From positions 1-6,861 of the forward strand of contig DAOUQS010000111.1 of the NCBI GenBank assembly GCA_030625465.1: a stretch of DNA of 6,861 nucleotides, written 5' to 3'. A model generated the notes under the pieces. The model did not search any database and was not told the DNA's origin. It was given only the letters and a program-made list of their open reading frames with translations. A program made the translations under genes and the position numbers. Within the stretch, counting starts at the first letter, position 1, and every line of letters starts with the position of its first letter. Below, piece after piece: positions 1 through 6,861 of the stretch. The stretch comes from Amylibacter sp. (GTDB lineage Bacteria > Pseudomonadota > Alphaproteobacteria > Rhodobacterales > Rhodobacteraceae).

Positions 1-1151
1 TCAAGGTCGGTAATGGTCAGCGCATAGGCCACAAGACTACCCGCACCCGAGCCACGCCCCGGCCCCACCGGAATATTGTGTTCCTTGGCCCAATAAATGA
101 AATCCGCCACGATCAGGAAGTAACCCGGAAACCCCATGCCCTTGATGATTTCCAGCTCGAAATCCAGTCGTTTTTGGTAGTCTTCCACACTTGCCGTGTG
201 GGGTATCACCTCTAGCCGTTTTTTCAGACCTTCATTGGCTTGGCGGTTCAGTTCTTCAATCTCGTTATCGGCAAACTTTGGTAGCAACGGGTCGCGTTTG
301 TAGACTTTGAACGCACAGCGTTTGGCAATCTCAACCGTATTTTCTATTGCTTCCGGCAGGTCGGCGAACAGCTTGACCATTTCGTCTTGCGACTTGAAAT
401 AATGTTCCGGTGTCAAACGGCGACGATCGGCCTGTTGATCCACATAGGCCCCGTCGGCGATGCAAATCAGCGCATCATGGGCCTCATACATAGCGCGTTT
501 CGGGAAATGTACATCATTAGTGGCGACCAGCGGCAGTTCCAGATCATACGCAAGTGCAATCATCGGGCCTTCGGTCATTTCTTCTATCGGCGTGCGCGGA
601 TGGTCGCCGTCAGGATGGCGTTGCAGCTCGATATAGAACCGGTCGGGATAAATTCCCGCAAGGCGTTCCACCAGCGCACGGGCCTTATCCGCCTGTCCGT
701 CCCGCACCAGCTGCCCCAAGGGGCCAAGCGCGCCACCGGACATGCAAATCAGCCCGTCGGAAAACTTTGCCAACTGGTCCAGCGTGACATGCGGCAAGGC
801 ATCGCCCGCTTCCAGAAACGCGCACGAGTTCAACTTCATCAGGTTCAGATAACCCTGCTCGTTTTGCGCCAGCAGGACGATCGGTTTGAAGGCTGGTATT
901 TTTTCGCCGGGGCGCGTGGCGGCAGCATAGCTTAGGTCAAACTGACAGCCGATGATCGGCTGCACCCCGGCACCCGCCGCAGTTTCCGAAAACTCCAGCG
1001 CGCCAAACAGGTTGTTTGTATCAGTCACAGCCACCGCAGGCATCTTGGCCTTGGCACAAATTTCAGGCAGTTTTTTCAACTGCATAGCCCCTTCTAACAA
1101 AGAATAGGCTGTATGGACGCGCAGGTGAATGAATCGGGGTGAATTGGTCAT
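1..1151 (-). CDS. dnaE: DNA polymerase III subunit alpha, N-terminal part (cut by window edge)
   Basis: Catalytic subunit of the replicative DNA polymerase III holoenzyme, acting at the fork in the cytoplasm. Only the first 383 codons are present; the family is usually about 1150-1180 residues, so the rest lies left of position 1. Translating the minus strand from the ATG at 1149-1151 gives an open frame to the edge. The PHP domain opens with [12 protein letters not shown] (residues 11-22), followed by [10 protein letters not shown] (41-50) and the later PHP motif VATNDVHF (209-216). The start of the polymerase palm follows, with [15 protein letters not shown] (343-357) and [16 protein letters not shown] (363-378). 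The catalytic aspartates of the family lie just beyond the edge. The N-terminus fits replicative DnaE rather than the error-prone DnaE2/ImuC. An AGGA about 8 nt upstream of the ATG could be the ribosome binding site. It is divergent from the sulfotransferase-like gene. Identity is very likely. Confidence 0.95.
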   Translation of the reverse strand, partial: MTNSPRFIHLRVHTAYSLLEGAMQLKKLPEICAKAKMPAVAVTDTNNLFGALEFSETAAGAGVQPIIGCQFDLSYAAATRPGEKIPAFKPIVLLAQNEQGYLNLMKLNSCAFLEAGDALPHVTLDQLAKFSDGLICMSGGALGPLGQLVRDGQADKARALVERLAGIYPDRFYIELQRHPDGDHPRTPIEEMTEGPMIALAYDLELPLVATNDVHFPKRAMYEAHDALICIADGAYVDQQADRRRLTPEHYFKSQDEMVKLFADLPEAIENTVEIAKRCAFKVYKRDPLLPKFADNEIEELNRQANEGLKKRLEVIPHTASVEDYQKRLDFELEIIKGMGFPGYFLIVADFIYWAKEHNIPVGPGRGSGAGSLVAYALTITDL

Positions 1152-1266
1152 AAGTGCAATCCTATCGCAGCTTTCAATTCAGGGAAAGCGGTTGCAAAAA
1201 CTATCTTAGCGTTTAAGTATATTTTGCAAGGATTTGATTGCGGCCAACGGGGGGCGACCTATTTAA
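1152..1266. promoter_or_regulatory. Divergent intergenic region between dnaE and the sulfotransferase-like gene
   Basis: This 115-bp spacer must hold start signals for both flanking genes because they point away from each other. Its centre is AT-rich. On the plus strand TTGCAA at 1192-1197 and TATATT at 1218-1223 resemble -35 and -10 boxes, but the spacing of 20 nt is too long for a standard sigma-70 site. On the minus strand TTGCAA (1224-1229) and TAAGAT (1203-1208) are 15 nt apart, which is short. I therefore do not assign exact promoters. What is clear is the AT-rich core framed by two TTGCAA palindromes, described separately. Confidence 0.45.
1192..1229. repeat. 8-bp perfect inverted repeat TTGCAAAA-N22-TTTTGCAA in the divergent spacer
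   Basis: TTGCAAAA at 1192-1199 is the exact reverse complement of TTTTGCAA at 1222-1229, with 22 bases between. Each arm also contains TTGCAA, which is itself a palindrome, so the structure can be read as one long dyad or as two short operator-like sites 32 bp apart (start to start). It sits centrally between two divergent genes, a usual place for a regulator binding site. The stem is AT-rich and no T-run follows it, so it is not a convincing terminator. No regulator can be named. Confidence 0.5.
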
Positions 1267-2049
1267 ATGACGTGTCTTTTCACGAAAGTATTTGGCGAAC
1301 GCAATACAGGTGCGACTTATCTAGGCAAACTGATTGATAAAAACTTTGCCACTGACAGCCTGCGCGGTGATTTCGGTATCGATAAGCGGGTGATGCGTCT
1401 GGTATTGCAAAATTATAAGCCCAAAGAACGGCCTTTTCACAGCAACCGCTTTCAGGATGAATACCACGAGCGTATTCTTTATTCCGATTTCGGCTGGAAA
1501 CATGCCGCCCCGCCAATTGATGTAATCCGCGCCGCACCCCATGCGCAAAGCACGCTGTTTGTCCTGATCACCAAGCATCCCGTGCACTTCCTGACATCGC
1601 TTCATGCGCGGCCCGAAAACCCGCTGTTAAGCAGTGATGAAATCCCTTTTGAAAAATTTCTGACCTCGGAATGGCCGCAGGCCACACGCGATAATCTGGG
1701 CGACGCGCTTCTGGAAAGCCCTATAGAATTGTGGAACCGGAAAATGCACGCATATTTGCAGGTGATGGAGGTTGCGGAAAACGTGATCCACATCCGCTAC
1801 GAAGATATTTTGTCGGATTTTGAAGGCCAAATGGACCGTATTGCCGATTACATTCCGAAAATAAGCCCCGGCTACGGGAACATTCGCCGCTCGGTCAAAG
1901 CCAAGGACAATATGCGGTTTGAGGATTATCAACGCCGCTACAAATATCATAAGTTAAAGGCCGATCACAAAAAACGTGATCTGGAATATATTTACCGTAA
2001 AATAGACAGCCAAACGATGGACAGGCTTGGCTATCGTGAAGTAATGTAA
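1267..2049 (+). CDS. Sulfotransferase-like P-loop protein, substrate unknown
   Basis: 260-residue protein with the two hallmark elements of PAPS-dependent sulfotransferases. Near the N-terminus VFGERNTGATYLGKLI (residues 8-23) matches the 5'-phosphosulfate loop, with GERNTGATY as its core. ITKHPVHFLTSLHARP (101-116) matches the 3'-phosphate-binding region, with K103, P105 and S111 as likely key residues. FGWKHA (75-80) and IELWNRKMHAYL (153-164), followed by HIRYEDIL (175-182), are also typical of bacterial members. The C-terminus (about 210-260) is strongly basic and probably helical. No signal peptide or membrane segment is evident, so it is likely cytosolic. The start is fixed: an in-frame TAA (1264-1266) directly precedes the ATG. 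The ribosome site is poor, only a G-run at 1249-1254, 12 nt upstream. It has no partner genes here; family members often modify surface glycans or small molecules, but the acceptor cannot be read from the sequence. Confidence 0.75.
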   Translation: MTCLFTKVFGERNTGATYLGKLIDKNFATDSLRGDFGIDKRVMRLVLQNYKPKERPFHSNRFQDEYHERILYSDFGWKHAAPPIDVIRAAPHAQSTLFVLITKHPVHFLTSLHARPENPLLSSDEIPFEKFLTSEWPQATRDNLGDALLESPIELWNRKMHAYLQVMEVAENVIHIRYEDILSDFEGQMDRIADYIPKISPGYGNIRRSVKAKDNMRFEDYQRRYKYHKLKADHKKRDLEYIYRKIDSQTMDRLGYREVM

Positions 2050-2164
2050 GTGATATTTCTTGCAGCACCGGTCACGAAAATATTATGCGGATTTTTTTGA
2101 AAGTGCTTCACCATTATACGGTATTCTAAATATGCACGAATCCCGACACTGTGGTCAGGTTATG

Positions 2165-2178
2165 CGTGCGCCTGCACG
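2165..2178. repeat. Inverted repeat CGTGC-gcct-GCACG upstream of xdhA
   Basis: CGTGC (2165-2169) pairs with GCACG (2174-2178) across a 4-nt loop. A third copy of the half-site, GCACG, occurs at 2134-2138. The repeat lies 35-49 nt before the xdhA start, likely in the 5' leader if the promoter candidate at 2097-2127 is right. It could be an operator half-site cluster or an mRNA hairpin. The arms are short, so chance is a real alternative. Confidence 0.35.
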
Positions 2179-2202
2179 TTATGGTGGGTATTTTGACGGC
2201 TT

Positions 2203-2209
2203 GGGGAGG
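2203..2209 (+). promoter_or_regulatory. Shine-Dalgarno site that decides the xdhA start
   Basis: GGGGAGG lies 4 nt before the ATG at 2214-2216. The frame stays open upstream to a GTG at 2151, but that start has no such site, and the extra 21 residues are not part of the conserved XdhA N-terminus, which begins with the ferredoxin-like strand MSIEFLLNG. Confidence 0.75.
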
Positions 2210-2213
2210 CATC

Positions 2214-3578
2214 ATGTCAATTGAGTTTCTTCTGAACGGAGAAGTCATAAACGTATCGGACACAGCGCCGACGCGTACGTTGTTGGATTACCTGCGCGAA
2301 ACACGCGGCCTAACCGGCACCAAAGAGGGCTGTAACGAGGGCGATTGCGGTGCCTGCACCGTGATGGTCAGCGATAATAGCAGCCACCGCGCGATGAACG
2401 CCTGCATTTTATTCCTGCCACAACTTCACGGCAAATCCGTGCGCACTGTCGAAGGGGTTGCCGCTGGCGATGCGCCGCACCCTGTGCAAGTAAGCATGGT
2501 CGAAAAACACGGTAGCCAATGCGGATTTTGCACGCCGGGTTTTGTCATGTCGATGACCGCAGCACATGCAAATGACGCCACAGATCACGACACCCAACTG
2601 GCCGGAAACCTGTGCCGTTGCACCGGCTACGCCCCGATTATACGCGCAGCTGTGGCGGCTGAAAAAACAACGAAACCTGATTGGCTGGGGGAAGATACCG
2701 GCGCACTGGCCGCATTGAAAGCCCAAGCCATCCACCCGCAATCGTCAGATGAGCTGGCCGCATGGTATAGTGCCAACCCCGAAGGCACACTAATTGGCGG
2801 TGCCACGGATGTGGGACTTTGGGTCACAAAAAAACTTGCGGCACTGGACAAGGTCTGTTTCATCGCCCAAATCGAAGATATGCGCCGGATTGAACATTCG
2901 GATGCGGGCTTGCGCATTGGTGCATCGGTTACGCTGACAGAACTGCGCGAAGCCGTAACACCGATTTATCCCGATTTCGCCGAAATGCTGCGCCGTTTTG
3001 CATCGACCCAAATCCGTAATGCGGCTACCATCGGCGGCAACATCGCCAACGGCTCACCCATTGGGGACGGGCCGCCTGCGCTGATCGCATTGGGGGCTAA
3101 ACTGACCTTGCGCAAGGGCGACACACGCCGCGAAATACTGCTACAGGATTACTTTGTTGCTTACGGCAAACAAGACCGCACTGCGGGCGAGTTTGTTGAA
3201 AGCATTTTCATCCCGGCACAGAAAGATCGCCTGAAGTGCTACAAACTGACCAAGCGTTTCGATCAAGATATTTCCGCCGTTCTGGGCTGTTTCAACATTC
3301 ACATTGAGGGCGGAAAAGTCGCCTGTTGCACTATCGCTTATGGTGGCATGGCGGCCACACCGAAACGCGCAACGCAGGTTGAAGCGGCCCTGTTGGGCAA
3401 GCCGTGGACAAAGGAAACTGTCAGTGCCGCCCTGCCCTTATTTACGCAAGATTTCACACCGATGTCGGACATGCGCGCATCGAAAGAATACCGCCTGAAA
3501 GCCGCACAAAACATGCTGCAACGCTACTTTCTGGAAGACACGCAAAACGCGCCGCGCGTGTTGGGGGAAGCCCCATGA
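2214..3578 (+). CDS. xdhA: Xanthine dehydrogenase small subunit (2x[2Fe-2S] and FAD)
   Basis: Electron-transfer subunit of cytoplasmic xanthine dehydrogenase: it takes electrons from the molybdenum centre in XdhB through two [2Fe-2S] clusters to FAD, then NAD+. The 454-residue product is close to the roughly 460 of R. capsulatus XdhA. A plant-ferredoxin-type domain carries C40, C45, C48 ([12 protein letters not shown]) and C64. The helical [2Fe-2S] domain carries C103, C106 (QCGFCTPGF) and C134, C136 ([11 protein letters not shown]). After a linker of about 155-185 comes the FAD domain with [13 protein letters not shown] (191-203) and [18 protein letters not shown] (272-289), then the CO-dehydrogenase-flavoprotein-type C-terminal domain, including [12 protein letters not shown] (349-360) and [13 protein letters not shown] (374-386). 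All eight cluster cysteines are present. The start at 2214 is chosen for its ribosome site. The stop TGA overlaps the xdhB ATG, so it is the first gene of a coupled operon. Confidence 0.95.
   Translation: MSIEFLLNGEVINVSDTAPTRTLLDYLRETRGLTGTKEGCNEGDCGACTVMVSDNSSHRAMNACILFLPQLHGKSVRTVEGVAAGDAPHPVQVSMVEKHGSQCGFCTPGFVMSMTAAHANDATDHDTQLAGNLCRCTGYAPIIRAAVAAEKTTKPDWLGEDTGALAALKAQAIHPQSSDELAAWYSANPEGTLIGGATDVGLWVTKKLAALDKVCFIAQIEDMRRIEHSDAGLRIGASVTLTELREAVTPIYPDFAEMLRRFASTQIRNAATIGGNIANGSPIGDGPPALIALGAKLTLRKGDTRREILLQDYFVAYGKQDRTAGEFVESIFIPAQKDRLKCYKLTKRFDQDISAVLGCFNIHIEGGKVACCTIAYGGMAATPKRATQVEAALLGKPWTKETVSAALPLFTQDFTPMSDMRASKEYRLKAAQNMLQRYFLEDTQNAPRVLGEAP
3563..3574 (+). promoter_or_regulatory. 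xdhB ribosome site within a GGGG/CCCC mini-hairpin
   Basis: The end of xdhA reads GGGG (3563-3566), loop GAAG (3567-3570), CCCC (3571-3574), directly followed by the xdhB ATG at 3575. The G-run is the only plausible Shine-Dalgarno for xdhB, about 6 nt upstream, and it can pair with the C-run. This could hide the site until ribosomes finishing xdhA melt it, a classic translational-coupling arrangement. The pairing is seen in the sequence; its effect is inferred. Confidence 0.5.
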
Positions 3579-5869
3579 GCGTTGCAAAATCCACCCCGCA
3601 TGACGCCGCATTATTGCATGTGACAGGTAAAGCCCGTTACGTTGACGACGTCCCGATGCCCGCCAACACTTTGCACTTGGCGTTTGGCCTGTCGCAGGTG
3701 GCGCATGGCACCATTACATCAATAAATCTGGATGCGGTTAAAGCCGCAGACGGCGTGGTTAAAGTGCTTGTGGCAGGCGATTTACCTGCCGAAAACGATG
3801 TCTCGCCTGCGGCCCGCGACGAGCCGCTTTTAGCAACCGGATCCGTGCATTACATCGGCCAGCCGATTTTCTGTGTGATCGCCACAAGCCATCTGGCAGC
3901 GCGTAAAGCCGCGCGTTTGGGGCAGGTCAAGATTGCGGAAAAACCTGCGGTTCTGACGATTGACGCGGCCCTTGCTGCAGACAGTAAATTCGAAGAACCA
4001 GTTACATTCCTGAAGGGCGAACCGGAAGCGGTTTTGGCCGGATTCGACAAGGATCAAACCGTTACAGGCAGCTTTGATCTGGGCGGTCAGGAACATTTCT
4101 ATCTGGAGGGACAAGCATCCCTTGCTTTGCCGCAAGACAATGGCGACATGGTGGTGCAATCATCCACCCAGCACCCCAGTGAAATCCAGCATAAAGTCGC
4201 CGCCGCTTTGGGCAAACCGTTCCATGCCGTGCGCGTTGAAATCCGCCGCATGGGTGGTGGTTTTGGCGGCAAGGAAAGTCAGGGCAATGCGCTGGCGGTG
4301 GCTTGCGCGGTTGCGGCCCAGCTGACAGGCCGCCCGTGCAAAATGCGTTACGATCGCGACGATGATATGATCATCACTGGCAAACGCCACGATTTCCGTC
4401 TGGAATACACCGCCGCTTTTGACGCAAACGGCAAGGTTCAGGCCCTGATTATGCACCAATACGCGCGGTGCGGCTGGGCGCAGGATCTGTCGATCCCTGT
4501 GGCAGACCGCGCCATGCTGCACGCGGATAATGCATACCATTTACCACACGCACGGATCATTTCGCACCGGTTGAAAACCAACACCCAGTCGGCCACCGCG
4601 TATCGCGGCTTTGGTGGGCCGCAAGGCATGGTGCCGATCGAGAGGGTGATGGATCACATCGCCCACAAACTGGATTGCGACCCATTGGATGTGCGCCGCG
4701 TTAACTTTTATAAAAATGGCCAAACGACGCCCTATCACATGACAATCGAGGATAGCGTGATCACGCCTTTGGTCGCGGAACTGCGCAAAACCTCGGGTTA
4801 TGATGCGCGTTATGCGGCGATCCAAAAGGATCACGCGGACAATCCTGACAGCATCCTGAAACGCGGCATCGCGTTGACGCCTGTCAAGTTCGGTATCAGT
4901 TTTACCTTGACGCATCTGAACCAGGCGGGTGCCTTGGTGCATATCTATTCTGACGGCTCGGTGCAGCTAAACCACGGTGGCACCGAGATGGGCCAAGGCC
5001 TGTTCACCAAGGTGGCGCAAGTGGCGGCAACAACGCTGGGCATTCCGCTGGAGCAGGTGAAAATCACCGCTACTGATACGGGCAAAGTGCCGAACACGTC
5101 TGCCACGGCCGCCTCATCCGGGGCTGATCTGAACGGTATGGCGGTGAAAAACGCTTGTGACACGCTAAAGGCGCGGATCGCGGAATTCCTTGCGCCGCAA
5201 TATGATTGCAAGGCGGCGGATGTGCAGTTTTCCAATGGGAATATCACCCTTGGGGCGGATGAAATCCCGTTCAATGACGCCATATCGCTGGCCTACCAGA
5301 ACCGTATCTCGCTATCGGCCACCGGTTTTTATGCCACGCCGAAAATCCAGTGGGATCGCATGGCGGGGCGTGGTCGCCCGTTCTTTTATTTCGCATATGG
5401 TGCCGCTGTGACCGAGGTCGTTATCGACACCTTATCAGGCGAATATCGAATCTTGCGCACCGACCTGTTGCATGACGCCGGAAAGTCGCTGAATCCGGTA
5501 CTGGATATTGGCCAGATCGAAGGCGGATATGTGCAAGGTGCAGGCTGGTTAACCACCGAGGAACTGGTCTGGGATGACAAGGGCAGCTTGCGCACACATG
5601 CACCAAGCACCTACAAAATCCCCGCCTGTTCAGACCGACCACAAGTGTTCAACGTGGCACTTTTCGAAAATGAAAATGCAGAAGACACCATCTACAAATC
5701 CAAAGCCGTGGGCGAGCCGCCTTTCATGCTGGGCATTTCCGCATGGATCGCCCTGTCACACGCGATCAGCGGCTGTTCCGCAAGCGGCGAATACCCCGCG
5801 ATAAACGCGCCTGCGACCCCCGAAGAAGTGCTTAAAACTGTCACACGGCTAAAGGGGGAAAGCTGGTGA
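3575..5869 (+). CDS. xdhB: Xanthine dehydrogenase large subunit (molybdopterin-binding, catalytic)
   Basis: Catalytic subunit: hydroxylates hypoxanthine to xanthine and xanthine to urate at a sulfurated molybdenum cofactor; the family forms an (XdhA-XdhB)2 heterotetramer. The 764 residues are near the roughly 777 of R. capsulatus XdhB. Aligned by eye to the bovine enzyme, the active site is intact: Q172 ([10 protein letters not shown]; bovine Q767), E234 ([11 protein letters not shown]802), R312 (ADRAMLH; R880), R344 and F346 ([12 protein letters not shown]912, F914), F443 ([15 protein letters not shown]1009), Q474 ([10 protein letters not shown]1040) and the catalytic base E714 ([10 protein letters not shown]1261). 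The arginine and glutamate set supports purine rather than aldehyde as substrate. The start is the ATG in the 4-nt overlap ATGA with the xdhA stop, where the homologous domain begins; an upstream in-frame ATG at 3404 would run 57 codons inside xdhA and is rejected. The stop overlaps xdhC. Confidence 0.95.
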   Translation: MSVAKSTPHDAALLHVTGKARYVDDVPMPANTLHLAFGLSQVAHGTITSINLDAVKAADGVVKVLVAGDLPAENDVSPAARDEPLLATGSVHYIGQPIFCVIATSHLAARKAARLGQVKIAEKPAVLTIDAALAADSKFEEPVTFLKGEPEAVLAGFDKDQTVTGSFDLGGQEHFYLEGQASLALPQDNGDMVVQSSTQHPSEIQHKVAAALGKPFHAVRVEIRRMGGGFGGKESQGNALAVACAVAAQLTGRPCKMRYDRDDDMIITGKRHDFRLEYTAAFDANGKVQALIMHQYARCGWAQDLSIPVADRAMLHADNAYHLPHARIISHRLKTNTQSATAYRGFGGPQGMVPIERVMDHIAHKLDCDPLDVRRVNFYKNGQTTPYHMTIEDSVITPLVAELRKTSGYDARYAAIQKDHADNPDSILKRGIALTPVKFGISFTLTHLNQAGALVHIYSDGSVQLNHGGTEMGQGLFTKVAQVAATTLGIPLEQVKITATDTGKVPNTSATAASSGADLNGMAVKNACDTLKARIAEFLAPQYDCKAADVQFSNGNITLGADEIPFNDAISLAYQNRISLSATGFYATPKIQWDRMAGRGRPFFYFAYGAAVTEVVIDTLSGEYRILRTDLLHDAGKSLNPVLDIGQIEGGYVQGAGWLTTEELVWDDKGSLRTHAPSTYKIPACSDRPQVFNVALFENENAEDTIYKSKAVGEPPFMLGISAWIALSHAISGCSASGEYPAINAPATPEEVLKTVTRLKGESW
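5854..5860 (+). promoter_or_regulatory. Shine-Dalgarno-like site for the GTG start of xdhC
   Basis: GGGGGAA sits about 6 nt before the GTG at 5866, inside the end of xdhB. The same GGGGGAA string precedes xdhB at 3563-3569. It supports the GTG that overlaps the xdhB stop as the real xdhC start. Confidence 0.55.
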
Positions 5870-6807
5870 GTTTCGACCTTTCATCCCTGACGCAAATGGT
5901 GGAAACCCACGGGCATATCGCGCGTATTTTGATCGCTGACCACAAGGGTTCATCCCCGCGCGAGGCAGGCACATCCATGCTGGTTTGGGATACAGGATTT
6001 TCCGGTACAATCGGCGGCGGAGCTTTGGAATATCAAGCGGTTCAAAACGCACAAAAACAATTGCAGAACAACGCCTTAACAAGCATGGAACGCATACCAC
6101 TTGGCCCCAACCTGGGCCAATGTTGCGGCGGTGCGGTTACATTGGTCACGGAATGTTTTTCACAAAAAAACCTGCCTGACGATACCGCCATTTTTGCCCG
6201 CCCGATAAAGCCGAACACACCCGAGCCGCTTTGGATTAAACGTGCCAAAGCAAACACCCGCAACGGGGCCGAAATACCGACGACACAACTGCAAGACGGT
6301 TGGCTTATTGAAGCTATCGCCCAACCACTGCAACCGATCTGGATTTATGGCGCAGGTCATGTGGGCCGCGCCATTATCGACACATTGCAGGGCCTGCCCT
6401 ATGACATCACATGGGTGGATACGAAAGCTAATCGTTTCCCTGAAAATATCCCCGAAAACGTCACGCAACTGATTGCCCAAAACCCTGCACTGGCAGCCAA
6501 GCACGCGCCTGTAAATGCACAGCACTATATCTTGACCTATTCCCACGCGCTTGATCTGGAATTGTGCCATGCAATTCTTGGTCACAGCTTTAAATCACTG
6601 GGCCTGATCGGGTCGAAAACAAAACACGCAAGATTTACTGCAAAATTGCAAAATCTGGGGCATAGTAGCGCCCAGATATCACGCATTATCTGCCCAATCG
6701 GCGATCCAAGTCTGGGCAAGGAACCAAAAGCCATAGCCCTTGGGATCACAAGCGCGCTTATACGCGAACGCGCAACCGTGACGGCACAAAAGGAGGCCCA
6801 CTTATGA
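5866..6807 (+). CDS. xdhC: Xanthine dehydrogenase accessory protein, molybdenum-cofactor chaperone
   Basis: 313-residue XdhC/CoxI-family protein. In R. capsulatus the homologue binds molybdenum cofactor, promotes its sulfuration with a cysteine desulfurase and inserts it into XdhB; it is not part of the finished enzyme. The N-terminal domain shows ADHKGSSPREAGTSMLV (24-40), GTIGGGALEYQAV (47-59) and the paired cysteines of LGQCCGGAVTLVTE (83-96, C86 and C87), likely for cofactor binding. The C-terminal Rossmann-like domain has IYGAGHVGRAI (160-170), YSHALDLELCHAIL (225-238), GLIGSKTKHARF (246-257) and IGDPSLGKEPKAIALGI (278-294), all family landmarks. Length is typical. The GTG start shares 4 nt (GTGA) with the xdhB stop and has a G-rich site upstream. 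The stop overlaps the next gene, so expression is probably coupled along the operon. Confidence 0.93.
   Translation: MSFDLSSLTQMVETHGHIARILIADHKGSSPREAGTSMLVWDTGFSGTIGGGALEYQAVQNAQKQLQNNALTSMERIPLGPNLGQCCGGAVTLVTECFSQKNLPDDTAIFARPIKPNTPEPLWIKRAKANTRNGAEIPTTQLQDGWLIEAIAQPLQPIWIYGAGHVGRAIIDTLQGLPYDITWVDTKANRFPENIPENVTQLIAQNPALAAKHAPVNAQHYILTYSHALDLELCHAILGHSFKSLGLIGSKTKHARFTAKLQNLGHSSAQISRIICPIGDPSLGKEPKAIALGITSALIRERATVTAQKEAHL
6791..6796 (+). promoter_or_regulatory. Strong Shine-Dalgarno for the ABC ATPase gene
   Basis: AGGAGG ends 7 nt before the ATG at 6804, within the last codons of xdhC. It is the closest match to the anti-Shine-Dalgarno consensus in the operon, suggesting that the transporter gene can also initiate efficiently on its own. 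Confidence 0.75.
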
Positions 6808-6861
6808 CTGCATTACTTAGCCTGTCGGGGCTGACCAAAGCCTATCCCGGCGTCATCGCCA
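6804..6861 (+). CDS. ABC transporter ATP-binding protein, first 19 codons (probable purine/nucleoside importer)
   Basis: Only the N-terminus is present before the window ends: MTALLSLSGLTKAYPGVIA. The string LSGLTKAYPGVIA matches the start of sugar/nucleoside-type (RbsA- or BMP-system-like) import ATPases, where a first strand is followed by a T/K-aromatic-PGV-A motif before the A-loop and Walker A region. Walker A itself is beyond the edge, so the ATPase identity rests on this short match alone. It overlaps the xdhC stop by 4 nt (ATGA) and has a strong ribosome site, so it belongs to the same transcript. From that context I infer uptake of purine bases or nucleosides for XdhAB; this is not shown by the 19 residues themselves. 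Confidence 0.7.
   Translation, partial: MTALLSLSGLTKAYPGVIA

Larger units (their letters stand above)
2050..2213 (+). promoter_or_regulatory. Upstream region of the xdhABC operon, probable promoter area
   Basis: This 164-bp spacer separates the sulfotransferase-like gene from xdhA and is the only place in the window where the xdh operon promoter could sit outside coding sequence. A possible -35 box TTGAAA (2097-2102) is followed 19 nt later by TATTCT (2122-2127), a 4-of-6 match to the -10 consensus; the spacing is long, so this is a weak call. It also contains the short dyad ATAC-G-GTAT (2116-2124), overlapping the candidate -10, and a CGTGC/GCACG inverted repeat downstream. I see no strong terminator for the upstream gene, so some read-through is possible. 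Confidence 0.35.

Noticed and set aside
387..935. 182-codon open frame on the plus strand inside dnaE
   Set aside because: It is fully antisense to the well-conserved dnaE N-terminal domain, and its product shows no recognisable motif; an antisense shadow.
1213..1226. CtrA-like TTAA-N7-TTAA box in the dnaE spacer
   Set aside because: Only the first TTAA half is present; the second position reads TTGC, so the motif is incomplete.
2053..2098. Possible terminator after the sulfotransferase-like gene: imperfect ATATTTC/GAAAATAT pairing before a run of seven T
   Set aside because: The stem is AT-rich and imperfect with a long loop, and the T-run is separated from it by several bases; not a convincing intrinsic terminator.
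2151..2213. Upstream GTG start giving xdhA a 21-residue extension
   Set aside because: The ATG at 2214 has a GGGGAGG site 4 nt upstream and matches the conserved family N-terminus; the extension does not look like a signal peptide that would make sense for a cytoplasmic enzyme.
3404..3574. Upstream ATG start adding 57 residues to xdhB
   Set aside because: The extension lies entirely within xdhA in another frame and has no family similarity; the ATGA overlap at 3575 fits the operon pattern and the known N-terminus.
4160..4942. Minus-strand open frames of 126 and 133 codons inside xdhB
   Set aside because: They are antisense to highly conserved molybdopterin-domain sequence, carry no recognisable motifs and lack clear ribosome sites; shadows of the real gene's codon use.

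Overview
The window looks like chromosomal DNA from an alphaproteobacterium, most likely a member of the Rhodobacterales with a moderate GC content. This is an inference from the style of the proteins: a DnaE with alphaproteobacterial features, and a split XdhA/XdhB/XdhC system arranged as in Rhodobacter capsulatus. It is not a database match. I see no rRNA, tRNA, insertion sequence, CRISPR array, phage gene or attachment site.

Layout. Positions 1-1151 (minus strand) hold the first 383 codons of dnaE, the replicative DNA polymerase III alpha subunit; the rest lies beyond the left edge. A 115-bp divergent spacer (1152-1266) carries an 8-bp inverted repeat. A single plus-strand gene (1267-2049) encodes a sulfotransferase-like P-loop protein of unknown substrate. 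A 164-bp spacer (2050-2213) then precedes a tight plus-strand operon: xdhA (2214-3578), xdhB (3575-5869), xdhC (5866-6807) and the first 19 codons of an ABC transporter ATPase (6804 to the right edge).

The operon genes form a purine-catabolism unit. XdhA carries two [2Fe-2S] clusters and FAD. XdhB carries the molybdenum cofactor and the hydroxylation site. XdhC is the dedicated chaperone that delivers matured cofactor to XdhB. The following ABC ATPase is probably the first gene of a purine or nucleoside importer that feeds the enzyme. All three junctions in this unit are 4-nt stop/start overlaps (ATGA, GTGA, ATGA), which points to one transcript with translational coupling. A GC-only mini-hairpin sits over the xdhB ribosome binding site and may strengthen that coupling.

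Most of the window is familiar biology. The more interesting points are the orphan sulfotransferase-like gene, the inverted repeats in the two spacers, the xdhB ribosome-site hairpin, and the apparent coupling of purine import with xanthine oxidation. I found no convincing evidence of a wholly new system.
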